Shown here: piece after piece, positions 8,754 to 17,487 of the stretch
Position numbering within the stretch: position 1 is the first letter of the stretch
Layout of the letters: each line of letters opens with the position of its first letter
Translations under genes and position numbers: made by a program
NCBI GenBank assembly: GCA_965232165.1
Contig: CBDDOY010000001.1
Span: 744,001 to 808,000 of the forward strand
Origin: UBA2779 sp965232165
GTDB lineage: Bacteria > Spirochaetota > Spirochaetia > DSM-2461
Direction of reading: 5' to 3'
DNA length: 64,000 nucleotides
The notes under the pieces: generated by a model
Seen by the model: the letters and a program-made list of their open reading frames with translations, nothing else
Database searches by the model: none
Told to the model about the DNA's origin: nothing

Positions 8754-11620
8754 TAGTGTCTTTTACGCTTAACGGCAGGTCGGTTGGTTTTGAGACGATT
8801 CCCGGAGAAAGCGCACAGTTGTTTCTGCAGCGCAATGGCATTCCCTCAGTTCGAAATTCCGATGATGGCTATGGATTTTCAGGTTCAGACACCATACTCC
8901 TCGATGGGCGTATAGTCGGCGCCTGTATTCTGCTTGCGCCTCAGCTTGAAGGCCGAGATGTACGCACGGTTGAATCCCTGAGAGAAGGGCGGTTATTGAG
9001 CATCGTTCAGCAGGCTATGTTGGAATGCGGGTGCATTCAATCCGGATATAATGCTCCGGCTGCAGCCCTGATGCTATGGGAATTATTGCAGCGCATTTCC
9101 AGGCCCTCCAGGGAAGATATTGAGGATGCCCTCTCCGGTCTCTACAACCGGGCAACCGGCTACAGGCAGTTCTTCGATGCCGTAGAACTCGCCGTGGCAC
9201 GAATGCAGGATCAGAGCAGAAAATTTGAAGACATTCCATCCTTCGGGAATGATTATCAAATTGTCGGCAAGCCTTCACCCAAGAAGGACTCCGCCCGAAT
9301 GGTGGCAGGGGAAAAGGTGTTCGTGGAAGACCGGGTGGAACAGAATGCCTGCTATCTGAAAGTCTTGCGCTCTCCCCATGCCCATGCCTGGATAATATCT
9401 ATCGATATCAAGGAGGCTATGGCCGTGGAGGGGGTTGTCGCCATATTCACCCACAAAGATGTGCCGGAGAAGGTTTACAGTCAGGCTGGACAGGGTTTCC
9501 CCGAGCCTTCCCCCTACGACCGGATGCTGCTTTCGAAGAAGGTTCGCCATGTCGGGGACAGGGTGGCCGCCGTCGTGGCCGAAAGTCCGCAGATCGCGGA
9601 ACAAGCCCTGAAGCTGATCAAAGTCGAATATGAACGGCTGCCTGTCGTTCTTGACTGGGATGCCGCCCGTATTGCCAGTACTCCTCTGATTCACGGCGGA
9701 AAAATCTCATACAAGGCCGGTGTGCCTGAAAATCTGGCCGATTTGAACAGGGATGCCGATTCCGCCGAGGAACCGGTGGTTTATCAATTTCCCATTGGCG
9801 GCAATCCGCGCATGAATATTGCGGCATCCATATCGGATGGCATAGGCGATGTTCAAGAGGGTTTCAAACAGGCCGATGTCATTGTTGAACGGACCTACAC
9901 GACAACCCAAATTCAGTGCACCCCCTTAGAAAAGCACACCTGTTACGCCAGGCTGGAAGGGGATAGACTCATCATCCACGCCTCAACCCAAGTGCCCTAC
10001 CATGTGCGTCGTATCATAGCCACCCTGCTCGATTTACCAGAGAACCATATCCGTGTCATCAAGGAAAGAGTGGGGGGCGGATACGGCAGCAAGCAGGACA
10101 TATTGATTGAAGACTTGGTGGCCTTCTGTGCCTGGAAAACCGGCCGGCCTGTCTTCCAGCAGTACAGCCGCGAGGAGGAATTTATTGGGTGCTCCACCCG
10201 TAAACCAATGCGCATCACCGTGAAACTCGGTGCAAAAAAAGATGGCAAGTTCACGGCAATGTATATGAAGGTGGAATCCAATCAGGGCGCCTACGGCGCT
10301 CACGCCCTCACCGTGCCCATGAACGGTGTGTCGAAATCGCTTCCGCTTTTTCTATGTGAAAATGCCCGGTTCGATGTCACGGCTTACTACAGCAACCGGC
10401 CTCCTACCGGCGCCTATCAGGGCTATGGGGCTCCGAAGGCAAACTATGCCCTCCAGATGGCCGTGAAGGAATTGGCGGCAGAGCTAGGCATGGACCATCT
10501 GAAACTCATAGAGATGAACCGAGTCAGGGAAGGCTCCATGCTGGAGATACTCAAATCTCTCGGTGAAGGCCGGGAGGGCAAGGCCGTACCAGCCATGAGT
10601 TGTGGACTCGGGAAGGCCCTGGAACAGGGTGCCGAGATGATCAACTGGGGCTTCAATGAGGAATCGAATGATCCGGATGTCAAGATAGGCAAGGGTGTTG
10701 CGACGATACAGCAGGGTTCCGGCCTTCCTGGACTCGACATGGCCAATGCCACTGTTAAGATGCTTGGCGATGGGACACTGCTGGTTCAGTCCGGGGGTGC
10801 CGATATCGGCACCGGCCTGGATTTGGTTGCGGCGAAGATGACAGCCGAGATACTGAAGACCCCCCTGGATTTCATCACCGTTCAGTCGGGGGATACGGAC
10901 ATGGCTCCATTCGATACCGGCGCCTATGCCTCGTCCGGCACCTACTTTTCCGGCGGGGCCGCCAGGAATGCCGCGCAGAAGATGGCCGGCATAATCAAAA
11001 ACGAGGCGGCCAAAATCATGGACGAGGATGTATCGGACCTTGAAATCGTCTATCCCTCGAAGATAGTTGGTAAAAAAGGCGAACTAACCTTCAAAAAACT
11101 GGCCTGGCACACACAAGGAGGAGAAGGAAGCGGGCAGATCATCGCTAGTGCCGGCTTCACCACCGAGCATTTTTCTTTCCCTTACGGCGCCCATTTTGCC
11201 CAGGTCGCAGTAAATATCCGTACGGGCAGCGTGAAGATTCAGAAGTATTATGCCCTGCAGGATGCCGGTATGCCCATCAACCCCGAGTACGCCCTGGGCC
11301 AGATGTACGGTGCCGTGCTGAAGTCCATTGGACATGCTATGTATGAGGAAATGATCTTCGATGACGAGGGGCACTGTCTGAACACAGACCTGCAAAGTTA
11401 TGGCGTACCGATGATCGGGGATATGCCTGATGACTTCAGGGCCGTGTTGGTGGAAACCGATGATCCCTATGGACCCTTCGGGGCTAAATCTATCGCCGAG
11501 ATTTCAGTCAATGGCGCCGCACCTGCCCTGGCAAACGCAATCCATGACGCAGTTGGCATCTGGATACGCTCATGGCCATTTTCACCGGAGAAAATACTCC
11601 GGGAATTGGGCAGGTTTTAA
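8750..11620 (+). CDS. xdhD: XdhD-like molybdenum hydroxylase with a degenerate FeS domain
   Basis: Starting at ATG 8750, with AAAGGAG upstream and the YgfM stop overlapping, the protein is 956 residues, the length I recall for E. coli XdhD (probable hypoxanthine dehydrogenase). Residues 1-155 are a fused ferredoxin-like domain and the rest is the molybdopterin domain with GGGYGSKQD, AYQGYGAPKANYA, GADIGTGLD and GPFGAKSIAE (catalytic Glu position). The FeS domain has lost its ligands: SVRNSDDGYGFSGSD replaces the first Cys cluster, CIQSGYNAP replaces QCGFCTPG, and LYNRATGY replaces LCRCTGY. E. coli XdhD shows the same losses, so this is a family trait, not local damage. An upstream ATG at 8729 is in frame but lacks a ribosome site. 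Confidence 0.9.
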   Translation: MIVSFTLNGRSVGFETIPGESAQLFLQRNGIPSVRNSDDGYGFSGSDTILLDGRIVGACILLAPQLEGRDVRTVESLREGRLLSIVQQAMLECGCIQSGYNAPAAALMLWELLQRISRPSREDIEDALSGLYNRATGYRQFFDAVELAVARMQDQSRKFEDIPSFGNDYQIVGKPSPKKDSARMVAGEKVFVEDRVEQNACYLKVLRSPHAHAWIISIDIKEAMAVEGVVAIFTHKDVPEKVYSQAGQGFPEPSPYDRMLLSKKVRHVGDRVAAVVAESPQIAEQALKLIKVEYERLPVVLDWDAARIASTPLIHGGKISYKAGVPENLADLNRDADSAEEPVVYQFPIGGNPRMNIAASISDGIGDVQEGFKQADVIVERTYTTTQIQCTPLEKHTCYARLEGDRLIIHASTQVPYHVRRIIATLLDLPENHIRVIKERVGGGYGSKQDILIEDLVAFCAWKTGRPVFQQYSREEEFIGCSTRKPMRITVKLGAKKDGKFTAMYMKVESNQGAYGAHALTVPMNGVSKSLPLFLCENARFDVTAYYSNRPPTGAYQGYGAPKANYALQMAVKELAAELGMDHLKLIEMNRVREGSMLEILKSLGEGREGKAVPAMSCGLGKALEQGAEMINWGFNEESNDPDVKIGKGVATIQQGSGLPGLDMANATVKMLGDGTLLVQSGGADIGTGLDLVAAKMTAEILKTPLDFITVQSGDTDMAPFDTGAYASSGTYFSGGAARNAAQKMAGIIKNEAAKIMDEDVSDLEIVYPSKIVGKKGELTFKKLAWHTQGGEGSGQIIASAGFTTEHFSFPYGAHFAQVAVNIRTGSVKIQKYYALQDAGMPINPEYALGQMYGAVLKSIGHAMYEEMIFDDEGHCLNTDLQSYGVPMIGDMPDDFRAVLVETDDPYGPFGAKSIAEISVNGAAPALANAIHDAVGIWIRSWPFSPEKILRELGRF

Positions 11621-11657
11621 GCCATACTTCGATGCCCTTTTCGATATAAGGCTATGT

Positions 11658-11671
11658 TTTCTTTTAAAGGT
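11658..11671 (+). repeat. possible solo terminus of repeat R2
   Basis: TTAAAGGTGCCCTTTAG in the 60-base gap between the convergent xdhD and PPDK-like genes resembles the right end of R2 plus its flank at 60227 (AGAGGTGCCCTTTAG). The match is only about 14 bases and could be chance. Confidence 0.3.
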
Positions 11672-11680
11672 GCCCTTTAG

Positions 11681-14287
11681 CTAGCTATTCAGGTTTTTCT
11701 GGGCTATGATGAGTTTCGCCGCCGGTATTCCATAGGGTGAACAACTGACATAGTTCAGTCCGATATCCATGCAGAAATGGATATTTTCTGTTTCAGTGCC
11801 ATGCTCCCCGCAAAGACCTGCGCTTATACCCGGCCGTGTGTTCCGGCCACGCTCTAAAGCTGTTCTGATTAACTCTTTCACCGGTTCCTGCAATATTTTG
11901 AAAGGGTTCATATCTAGAAGATCATATTCGCTATAATCGGCAAAGAAGGCATTGAAGTCATCTCGGCTCAGGCCGAGGCAGGTTTGGGTTAAATCATTGG
12001 TTCCAAAACTGAAGAAATCGGCATATGAAGCAATTTTGTCGGCTAACAAGGCCGCCGAAGGCAGCTCAATCATTGTACCGACACGATAGGGTAAAGCTTC
12101 TTCACCTTTTTTAGCCCGAAGCTGTTCTTCAATCTGTTGAATACCATGAATTTCAAATCCTTCAATTTGCTTGCCGAAGCGTATTGCCTTGATTTCTCGA
12201 GGAGTCATCACGATGGGAATCATAATTTCCGGGTTGCAGGTGATGCCTTTATTCTTTCGAAGTTTAAATGCGGCTTCGAATATAGCCTCTATCTGCATCA
12301 GGTATATCTCCGGATAGGTAATAGCCATACGAATTCCCCTATGCCCAAGCATGGGATTTGATTCGTTAGCCATATAACAGCGGAGTCTGATATCTTCTTC
12401 TTTGACTTCAGGATGGTCCTTATGATAATACTCAATAAATGCCGTCATGGCATCTGTATTATGGGGGAGAAATTCATGGAGCGGGGCATCCAGCAATCTT
12501 ATCGTTACCGGTTTATCTTTCATGAGCACAAACATTGAATAAAAATCTGAAGTCTGCATTCTCTTAAGTCTTGCAAGAATTTGTCTGCGCTCAGACTTGT
12601 CTTGAGCCAAGATGAGCGATCGGAAAATCGGGATGCGGTCTTCCTGGAAAAACATATGCTCAGTGCGGCACAGGCCAATTCCGTCGGCGAGAAATTTCAA
12701 GGCCAGTTTGGCATCCTTGGGCTGATCGGCATTGGCGTGTACATCAAAGTCATGAATATGCTTCTGAATGATATTCAGAAACTCGATTAGGCCGCTGCTG
12801 TCAATGTCCGGCTCAATGAGATCCAATTTGCCGAAGTGAAGAGTTGGCTTGTCATTCACCGGTACTTCAATGCTGATATAATCGCCTTCCTTTACTGTTT
12901 GTCTGCCAATCTCCATCCCCCTGTTTGTGAATTGGATTTCGGGGTTAACCATGGCAATCTTTCCAAGAGATCTGGCAACTACCGGAGCATGTGAGGAGTA
13001 TCCGCCTTCCACGCTAATTACACCGGCAGAAGCCTCAATGGCTTTTACATCTTCCGCATAGGTAGCGTTCATTGCAAGAATGAACTTGTCATTCAAGCCT
13101 TGTCTTTCAGAAAGACGCGCGGCATCAAGAAGGGCGTTTGTGGAAAAATAGACTTTTCCCACAGCGGCTCCCATCGCGCCGGAAATTCCGCCTGTTACAG
13201 ATGGAACCTTGCTAATTGTCTTTCTATCAATAATAGGATGAAGAATCTCAGATAGCTGCCCCGGCTGAATGGCGTTAATAGCATAGGCTTCATCAATAAT
13301 TCCATCCGAGATGAGGTCGAGCAATGTGCGGATTTCAGCCGTAGTGGATTTTTCGGGTACACTGGACTGATCTATAATCCACAGCCTGTTATTTTCTATG
13401 TTAAATTTGATACTTCTGATTTCTTTATAGCTTGTTTCCAGTCGTTTCGCAATTTTTTGCAAACTGCCGAGAAAACTTTTGTCAATTTCTTGTATAGATA
13501 TACTATTTTTATCGGCTGTATCAAATTCATTTTGAATGAAATGACCCGCCAATACATCCTCGCCGGTAATTGGATCGCGGGAGGTAAACATACCGAAAAA
13601 ACTATTCGCACCATAATTTCCAAAGGTCATGGCTTGGACAAGAATTGCTGAATCGGTCAGTGTTTCGCTTTTTTTGAAATACTCTCGGAAAAGCTCTTTG
13701 ATGCACTGGAATTGGGTTAACGCATGTGTGAAAATTTCCGGCGGATAAAGAGTTTTCATTGTCTCAATGGCCTTCTTGATCTTAGAGGTGGTTTTTGAAG
13801 ATTTCATTTCTCCAAGCATCGATTCCAGTTGTTTTCTCCTTGCGCCATCCTCTGATGTCAGGAGTTCAAGTTGAATAATGCGTTGAAGCACTCCTCTATA
13901 TTCATGATACGCGAAGTCTTCTCCCACAAAAGTGGCAAAACTGTCAATTGTTGAATCGCACAGCCCTATATTGTGAATGCTCGAAAAGGTGTAAACCATA
14001 TTCAGCATCGGGCTGACGACGAGTTTGACCAGAAGAGGATTCTCAGCGTCCCATTTCTTGTCCAAGACTTCTCCCATCCGATCAAGCGCCTTCTGATAGA
14101 GAGGGCTGTAATCTTTCGGGCTTGTTTCCTCCTCGGAGAGAAGAGGTTCGGTGAGTATGAATCCCGGCAGTATGGGAACTCCCAGAGCTGCGAGATTCAT
14201 GAGATTCCGTCCGCGTATTCCGAAGAATTGAATCATTCTTTCATCGTTGGTGTATTCATTGTCACTGAATGAAAATATTTCTTTCAT
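11681..14287 (-). CDS. pyruvate,phosphate dikinase / PEP-synthase-like protein with divergent nucleotide-binding half
   Basis: PEP-utilising enzyme of 868 residues from ATG 14287, which has AGGA nine bases upstream; a TTG five codons earlier is less likely. The swivelling phosphohistidine domain (EGGYSSHAPVVARSLG) and the PEP/pyruvate TIM barrel are complete: LCRTEHMFF, NPMLGHRGIRM, GTNDLTQTCLG, and the C-terminal SAGLCGEHG with its catalytic Cys. The N-terminal ATP-grasp half is unusual: FGIRGRNLMNLAALGVP stands where PPDK has a lysine-bearing GGKGANL, and the arginine-rich SMPGMM region is replaced by SPMLNMVYTFSS. It may therefore not use ATP normally. It lies downstream of cfpA; as I recall, T. 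pallidum also has a PPDK gene near cfpA (TP0746-TP0748), so the linkage looks old. Confidence 0.8.
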   Translation of the reverse strand: MKEIFSFSDNEYTNDERMIQFFGIRGRNLMNLAALGVPILPGFILTEPLLSEEETSPKDYSPLYQKALDRMGEVLDKKWDAENPLLVKLVVSPMLNMVYTFSSIHNIGLCDSTIDSFATFVGEDFAYHEYRGVLQRIIQLELLTSEDGARRKQLESMLGEMKSSKTTSKIKKAIETMKTLYPPEIFTHALTQFQCIKELFREYFKKSETLTDSAILVQAMTFGNYGANSFFGMFTSRDPITGEDVLAGHFIQNEFDTADKNSISIQEIDKSFLGSLQKIAKRLETSYKEIRSIKFNIENNRLWIIDQSSVPEKSTTAEIRTLLDLISDGIIDEAYAINAIQPGQLSEILHPIIDRKTISKVPSVTGGISGAMGAAVGKVYFSTNALLDAARLSERQGLNDKFILAMNATYAEDVKAIEASAGVISVEGGYSSHAPVVARSLGKIAMVNPEIQFTNRGMEIGRQTVKEGDYISIEVPVNDKPTLHFGKLDLIEPDIDSSGLIEFLNIIQKHIHDFDVHANADQPKDAKLALKFLADGIGLCRTEHMFFQEDRIPIFRSLILAQDKSERRQILARLKRMQTSDFYSMFVLMKDKPVTIRLLDAPLHEFLPHNTDAMTAFIEYYHKDHPEVKEEDIRLRCYMANESNPMLGHRGIRMAITYPEIYLMQIEAIFEAAFKLRKNKGITCNPEIMIPIVMTPREIKAIRFGKQIEGFEIHGIQQIEEQLRAKKGEEALPYRVGTMIELPSAALLADKIASYADFFSFGTNDLTQTCLGLSRDDFNAFFADYSEYDLLDMNPFKILQEPVKELIRTALERGRNTRPGISAGLCGEHGTETENIHFCMDIGLNYVSCSPYGIPAAKLIIAQKNLNS

Positions 14288-14376
14288 TGGATTTCCTATC
14301 AACTGTGAATCATCTGAAGATGACTGAATTTCCCCTTATGTAAGAACTGAAAGGGTAGCAAAAAATCTTAAACCTA

Positions 14377-15378
14377 TCAAAAAAGCCTGAGAACATTTCC
14401 AGGACTTCCATGTAAAAACGCCTCAAAACGAGGACTGGCGCCTTCGTATAAATATTTCCTAAGCTTTGAAATTTCCATTGGGTTATCACCGGCAACACTA
14501 AATAAAATAGGTGTGCCATGTTTGACTTTGCCCCACTTGAACAAAGCATTAATATCATTAATCCGGTCGCCATCGTACCAAATGAGAACATCGAGTGAAG
14601 AATACTTCAGCCTATAACTTTCGATTATACGTTTCCATGCCTCAACATTTCCATTATGAAAGAGTTCGTTCGTAACATTTACACCAATTTTTCTGGAAAG
14701 GGTTTTCCTGTTGACAACGGCAGATGCCGAATTCGAAGTTGAAATAGGTGAAGACGCCGTTTTAGACATCTCTTCGCCAGAACTCTGCTCTTGCTTTGTA
14801 TCATCACGAAACTGCTTCAGGTTAGCAGTGGTGCGGTAGCCGCTTTTTGCCTGCACCTTGCCCTTGTAGAGGAGGGTGAAGACATTGACTGCTGCACTTT
14901 GCAGGGCATCCTTATCGATTCTTTCAAGGCACCCTGCATAGCATGTGATGTATGAACCTTTCTTGATAGGAAGAATATCTTCCCAAGTCTCGGACTGCCT
15001 ATCCGGGTTTAGAAGATGGATGGTGTCATTACTGTCGATACAGACAAGAATGATTTGAATATTTGACCAGCTTTTAACTGCTTCCTCCAAATTGGCAAGG
15101 CTTTCGACCTGGGAAGTAATATTTTCAGATTTGAACGCATAACCATACTTTTCTACCAAGAGAATATTCGTTATCGGTCGAATCTGTGCTTTGTCTATTT
15201 GATTGTCCTCAAGTGCCGAATTGATGAGATCGGCTAGGTTATACCCTGCTTCAATATCAGCAGCCAGCTCCTGCGTCATTCGAAAATGACGCAAAGCCAG
15301 GTTATACCCAATCCTACTTCCTAACAGATTCAATTGATTATCTCTTACGGATGCAGCCATTGCCAGGTTATATCTCAC
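14377..15378 (-). CDS. hypothetical protein downstream of cfpA
   Basis: A 333-residue soluble protein with no signal peptide, no membrane segment and no domain I recognise. The N-terminal ~190 residues look like one globular unit, then a Ser/Thr-rich linker (EEMSKTASSPISTSNSAS, about 208-225), then a smaller C-terminal unit. The start overlaps the cfpA stop by 11 bases if GTG 15378 is used; ATG 15360 (MAASVRDNQ) is an alternative. Overlap with cfpA argues that it is co-translated with the filament protein and may be an accessory of the filament. No function is assigned. Confidence 0.7.
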   Translation of the reverse strand: MRYNLAMAASVRDNQLNLLGSRIGYNLALRHFRMTQELAADIEAGYNLADLINSALEDNQIDKAQIRPITNILLVEKYGYAFKSENITSQVESLANLEEAVKSWSNIQIILVCIDSNDTIHLLNPDRQSETWEDILPIKKGSYITCYAGCLERIDKDALQSAAVNVFTLLYKGKVQAKSGYRTTANLKQFRDDTKQEQSSGEEMSKTASSPISTSNSASAVVNRKTLSRKIGVNVTNELFHNGNVEAWKRIIESYRLKYSSLDVLIWYDGDRINDINALFKWGKVKHGTPILFSVAGDNPMEISKLRKYLYEGASPRFEAFLHGSPGNVLRLF

Positions 15379-17359
15379 TCAATTCATCAAGATTAACTTT
15401 TCGCTTGCCTCCTCTGCCTCCTCGGGAGCGGGCAGGAGTAACATCAGCCTTGCCCTGCGGCACGGCGGTTTCCTGATTGTCAGGTGCTGACTCTTGCACC
15501 TTGCTGATTTTGCCTCGGAGGTCAGAATCGGTGTCAGTCGCAAAACTCTGATCAATATCACTCCGAACCGTTGAGCGACGCCGCTTAAAATTAGCGAATG
15601 CCGCATCTTGAAATCCTTTGGATACCCCGTTAAGGAATTCATTGAGCACATTGGCCATGGCATTCAATACATATCTCTTTCGCTTAATGCTTGTTATATC
15701 GACATCAAGGAGCAAGCCCGGCTGAACATGGAAAGGATTTATTCCATAATCAAATTTCTCGAATTCACTTTCAAGAAAGTCTATACGTTTATCCAATTCA
15801 ACACGAACTTTTGGATTCTCATATCCAAAGGTTTTCTTTGTCATTTCACGAGATGATCGAAGGATCTTCTTGAACAGTTCTTTTTCATAGAGATAGGTTT
15901 TGTTCAGGACTTCAATTTCTGTGTCTTCGGGTTTGAGCGAGAGCAGTTCATTCCAAGTTTTTTCCTGGTTTTCGTAGAGGGGGTCTCCCGCTTTTTCCTT
16001 CATCTTCCGCACTTTCTGGGAGACTTTGTCTGCAAGGTCCTCGAAGTCATTTACATACCCCATTCCCTTCTTTCCGCTCTGATAAACCACTTCTGTGATG
16101 TCAGATACACGTGTTATTTCCAAGCGGAACTGTTCTACCTGATTGGTATATGCTTCTCTCAGTCTCTGCAATTGCCCATTGTCGAAGAACTTGAGCTGCA
16201 TTTGATAGCGCTCATCAGGCAAGCGGGAGGAATCCACATCTTCATACTCACGAATAATGAGTTCTCGGCTGTTCTTGAGATTCTCTATGAATTGATACCC
16301 CATCTTTGAAGTGTCGAGAATGGACGTAAGGTTGTTAACCGCCGTATTGAACCCGCGGTTGCGGATGTTTTCGATGTCGATGATTCGCTTGATGTTCTCT
16401 CGTATATTGAGCGGATCAAATTCGTCAGGATCAATCTCAGCTCTTAGGCCTTCGATTTTTTCAACCAGATTCTTGGCCATAAATCGATATCGCTGGGAGT
16501 CCTCGGACTCCTTATCATCATCCGTGAACTCGGTAACACGTTTAACCCGCTCGAACATCAGCTCGGTATCGGCGAGTTCCTCTTTTCCTTCATCGACTAA
16601 CTGATCTTGGTAGGCTTCAACCTCCCGATCTATCATATCAGTGATTGTTTTAGCTATCTGATCCTTGATGATACTCTCGACAGTGGACTGATAATGAAAG
16701 ATGGGACTAATCAGCTCGGAATCCAGGATGTTGATAGACAGCTTAACATCGGTAACTGTTTTAGCCTTGTATTGATTGTCCTTAAAGGAACACTTCACGA
16801 CAGAATAGGCATTCTCACCGCGGATAAAGGCGCCGACATCGGTTTTTTGGCGCAACAATGAATTGGTCTCATTCTCGAGGTCGTTAACCCCTCTTTGAAT
16901 ATGTCCTTGGAGATGTCCATACATGTTGATAATGGATTTCTCTACTTCGCCTGTATTGAACTTATCTGCACCGCCAACTTGATCGATGAGTTCGGACATT
17001 TCCTTTGGTGAATAACGAGCAAGATTCTTTGTTTCCTCTTTGTCAACGAATTGCCGAACTTTCTTGACCATTTCATCTTCAGTGGTAGTGATATACCGAT
17101 TGAACATGTTTTGGTAATTCTGGTTGAAGTAATTGTAGACCTTTTCTTTCAAGCCACCCATGATATCCAATTCCTGGAGGACTTCTTGGGGAAGCTTTGT
17201 CTGCACTACATTCAAAATTGCATCAACTTCTTCGTTAATGAGCTGATCATACTCTTGTTTCTGATCGCGTCCATCTTGAGCAAGGGAATTCCTTGATCCA
17301 ACTGCCGACGGTTTTGTCGGGTGAAATACGTTTGGGCTTTTGGGCAAATCACCAGCCAT
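15368..17359 (-). CDS. cfpA: cytoplasmic filament protein A
   Basis: CfpA forms the ribbon of cytoplasmic filaments that runs beneath the inner membrane of treponemes, next to the periplasmic flagella; T. denticola mutants lacking it have defects in cell division, as I recall. The protein (663 residues, close to the length I remember for T. pallidum CfpA) contains the strongly conserved early segment QKQEYDQLINEEVD, LPQEVLQELDIMGGLKEKV, INMYGHLQGHIQRG and NSLLRQKTDVGAFIRGENAY. Much of it is predicted coiled coil by its heptad-like Leu/Ile/Glu/Lys pattern. The C-terminal 60 residues are charged and end in an Arg/Gly-rich RSRGGRGGKRK tail. This gene is the main taxonomic marker in the window. 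Confidence 0.95.
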   Translation of the reverse strand: MAGDLPKSPNVFHPTKPSAVGSRNSLAQDGRDQKQEYDQLINEEVDAILNVVQTKLPQEVLQELDIMGGLKEKVYNYFNQNYQNMFNRYITTTEDEMVKKVRQFVDKEETKNLARYSPKEMSELIDQVGGADKFNTGEVEKSIINMYGHLQGHIQRGVNDLENETNSLLRQKTDVGAFIRGENAYSVVKCSFKDNQYKAKTVTDVKLSINILDSELISPIFHYQSTVESIIKDQIAKTITDMIDREVEAYQDQLVDEGKEELADTELMFERVKRVTEFTDDDKESEDSQRYRFMAKNLVEKIEGLRAEIDPDEFDPLNIRENIKRIIDIENIRNRGFNTAVNNLTSILDTSKMGYQFIENLKNSRELIIREYEDVDSSRLPDERYQMQLKFFDNGQLQRLREAYTNQVEQFRLEITRVSDITEVVYQSGKKGMGYVNDFEDLADKVSQKVRKMKEKAGDPLYENQEKTWNELLSLKPEDTEIEVLNKTYLYEKELFKKILRSSREMTKKTFGYENPKVRVELDKRIDFLESEFEKFDYGINPFHVQPGLLLDVDITSIKRKRYVLNAMANVLNEFLNGVSKGFQDAAFANFKRRRSTVRSDIDQSFATDTDSDLRGKISKVQESAPDNQETAVPQGKADVTPARSRGGRGGKRKVNLDELSEI

Positions 17360-17487
17360 AATTACTCTCCTAAGATATTAATGTATCAGGCTATCAGCAG
17401 CCTGGCTATAATTAACTATAATCGCTTATAGATAATTGATCTATGGTTAAATACGACATGTAGAAGCATATACATAAAAAAAATTCT

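Noticed and set aside
8750..9220. XdhD FeS domain as a sequencing artefact or pseudogene
   Set aside because: The frame is intact, the length matches E. coli XdhD and the substitutions resemble those of that protein, so they look fixed by evolution.
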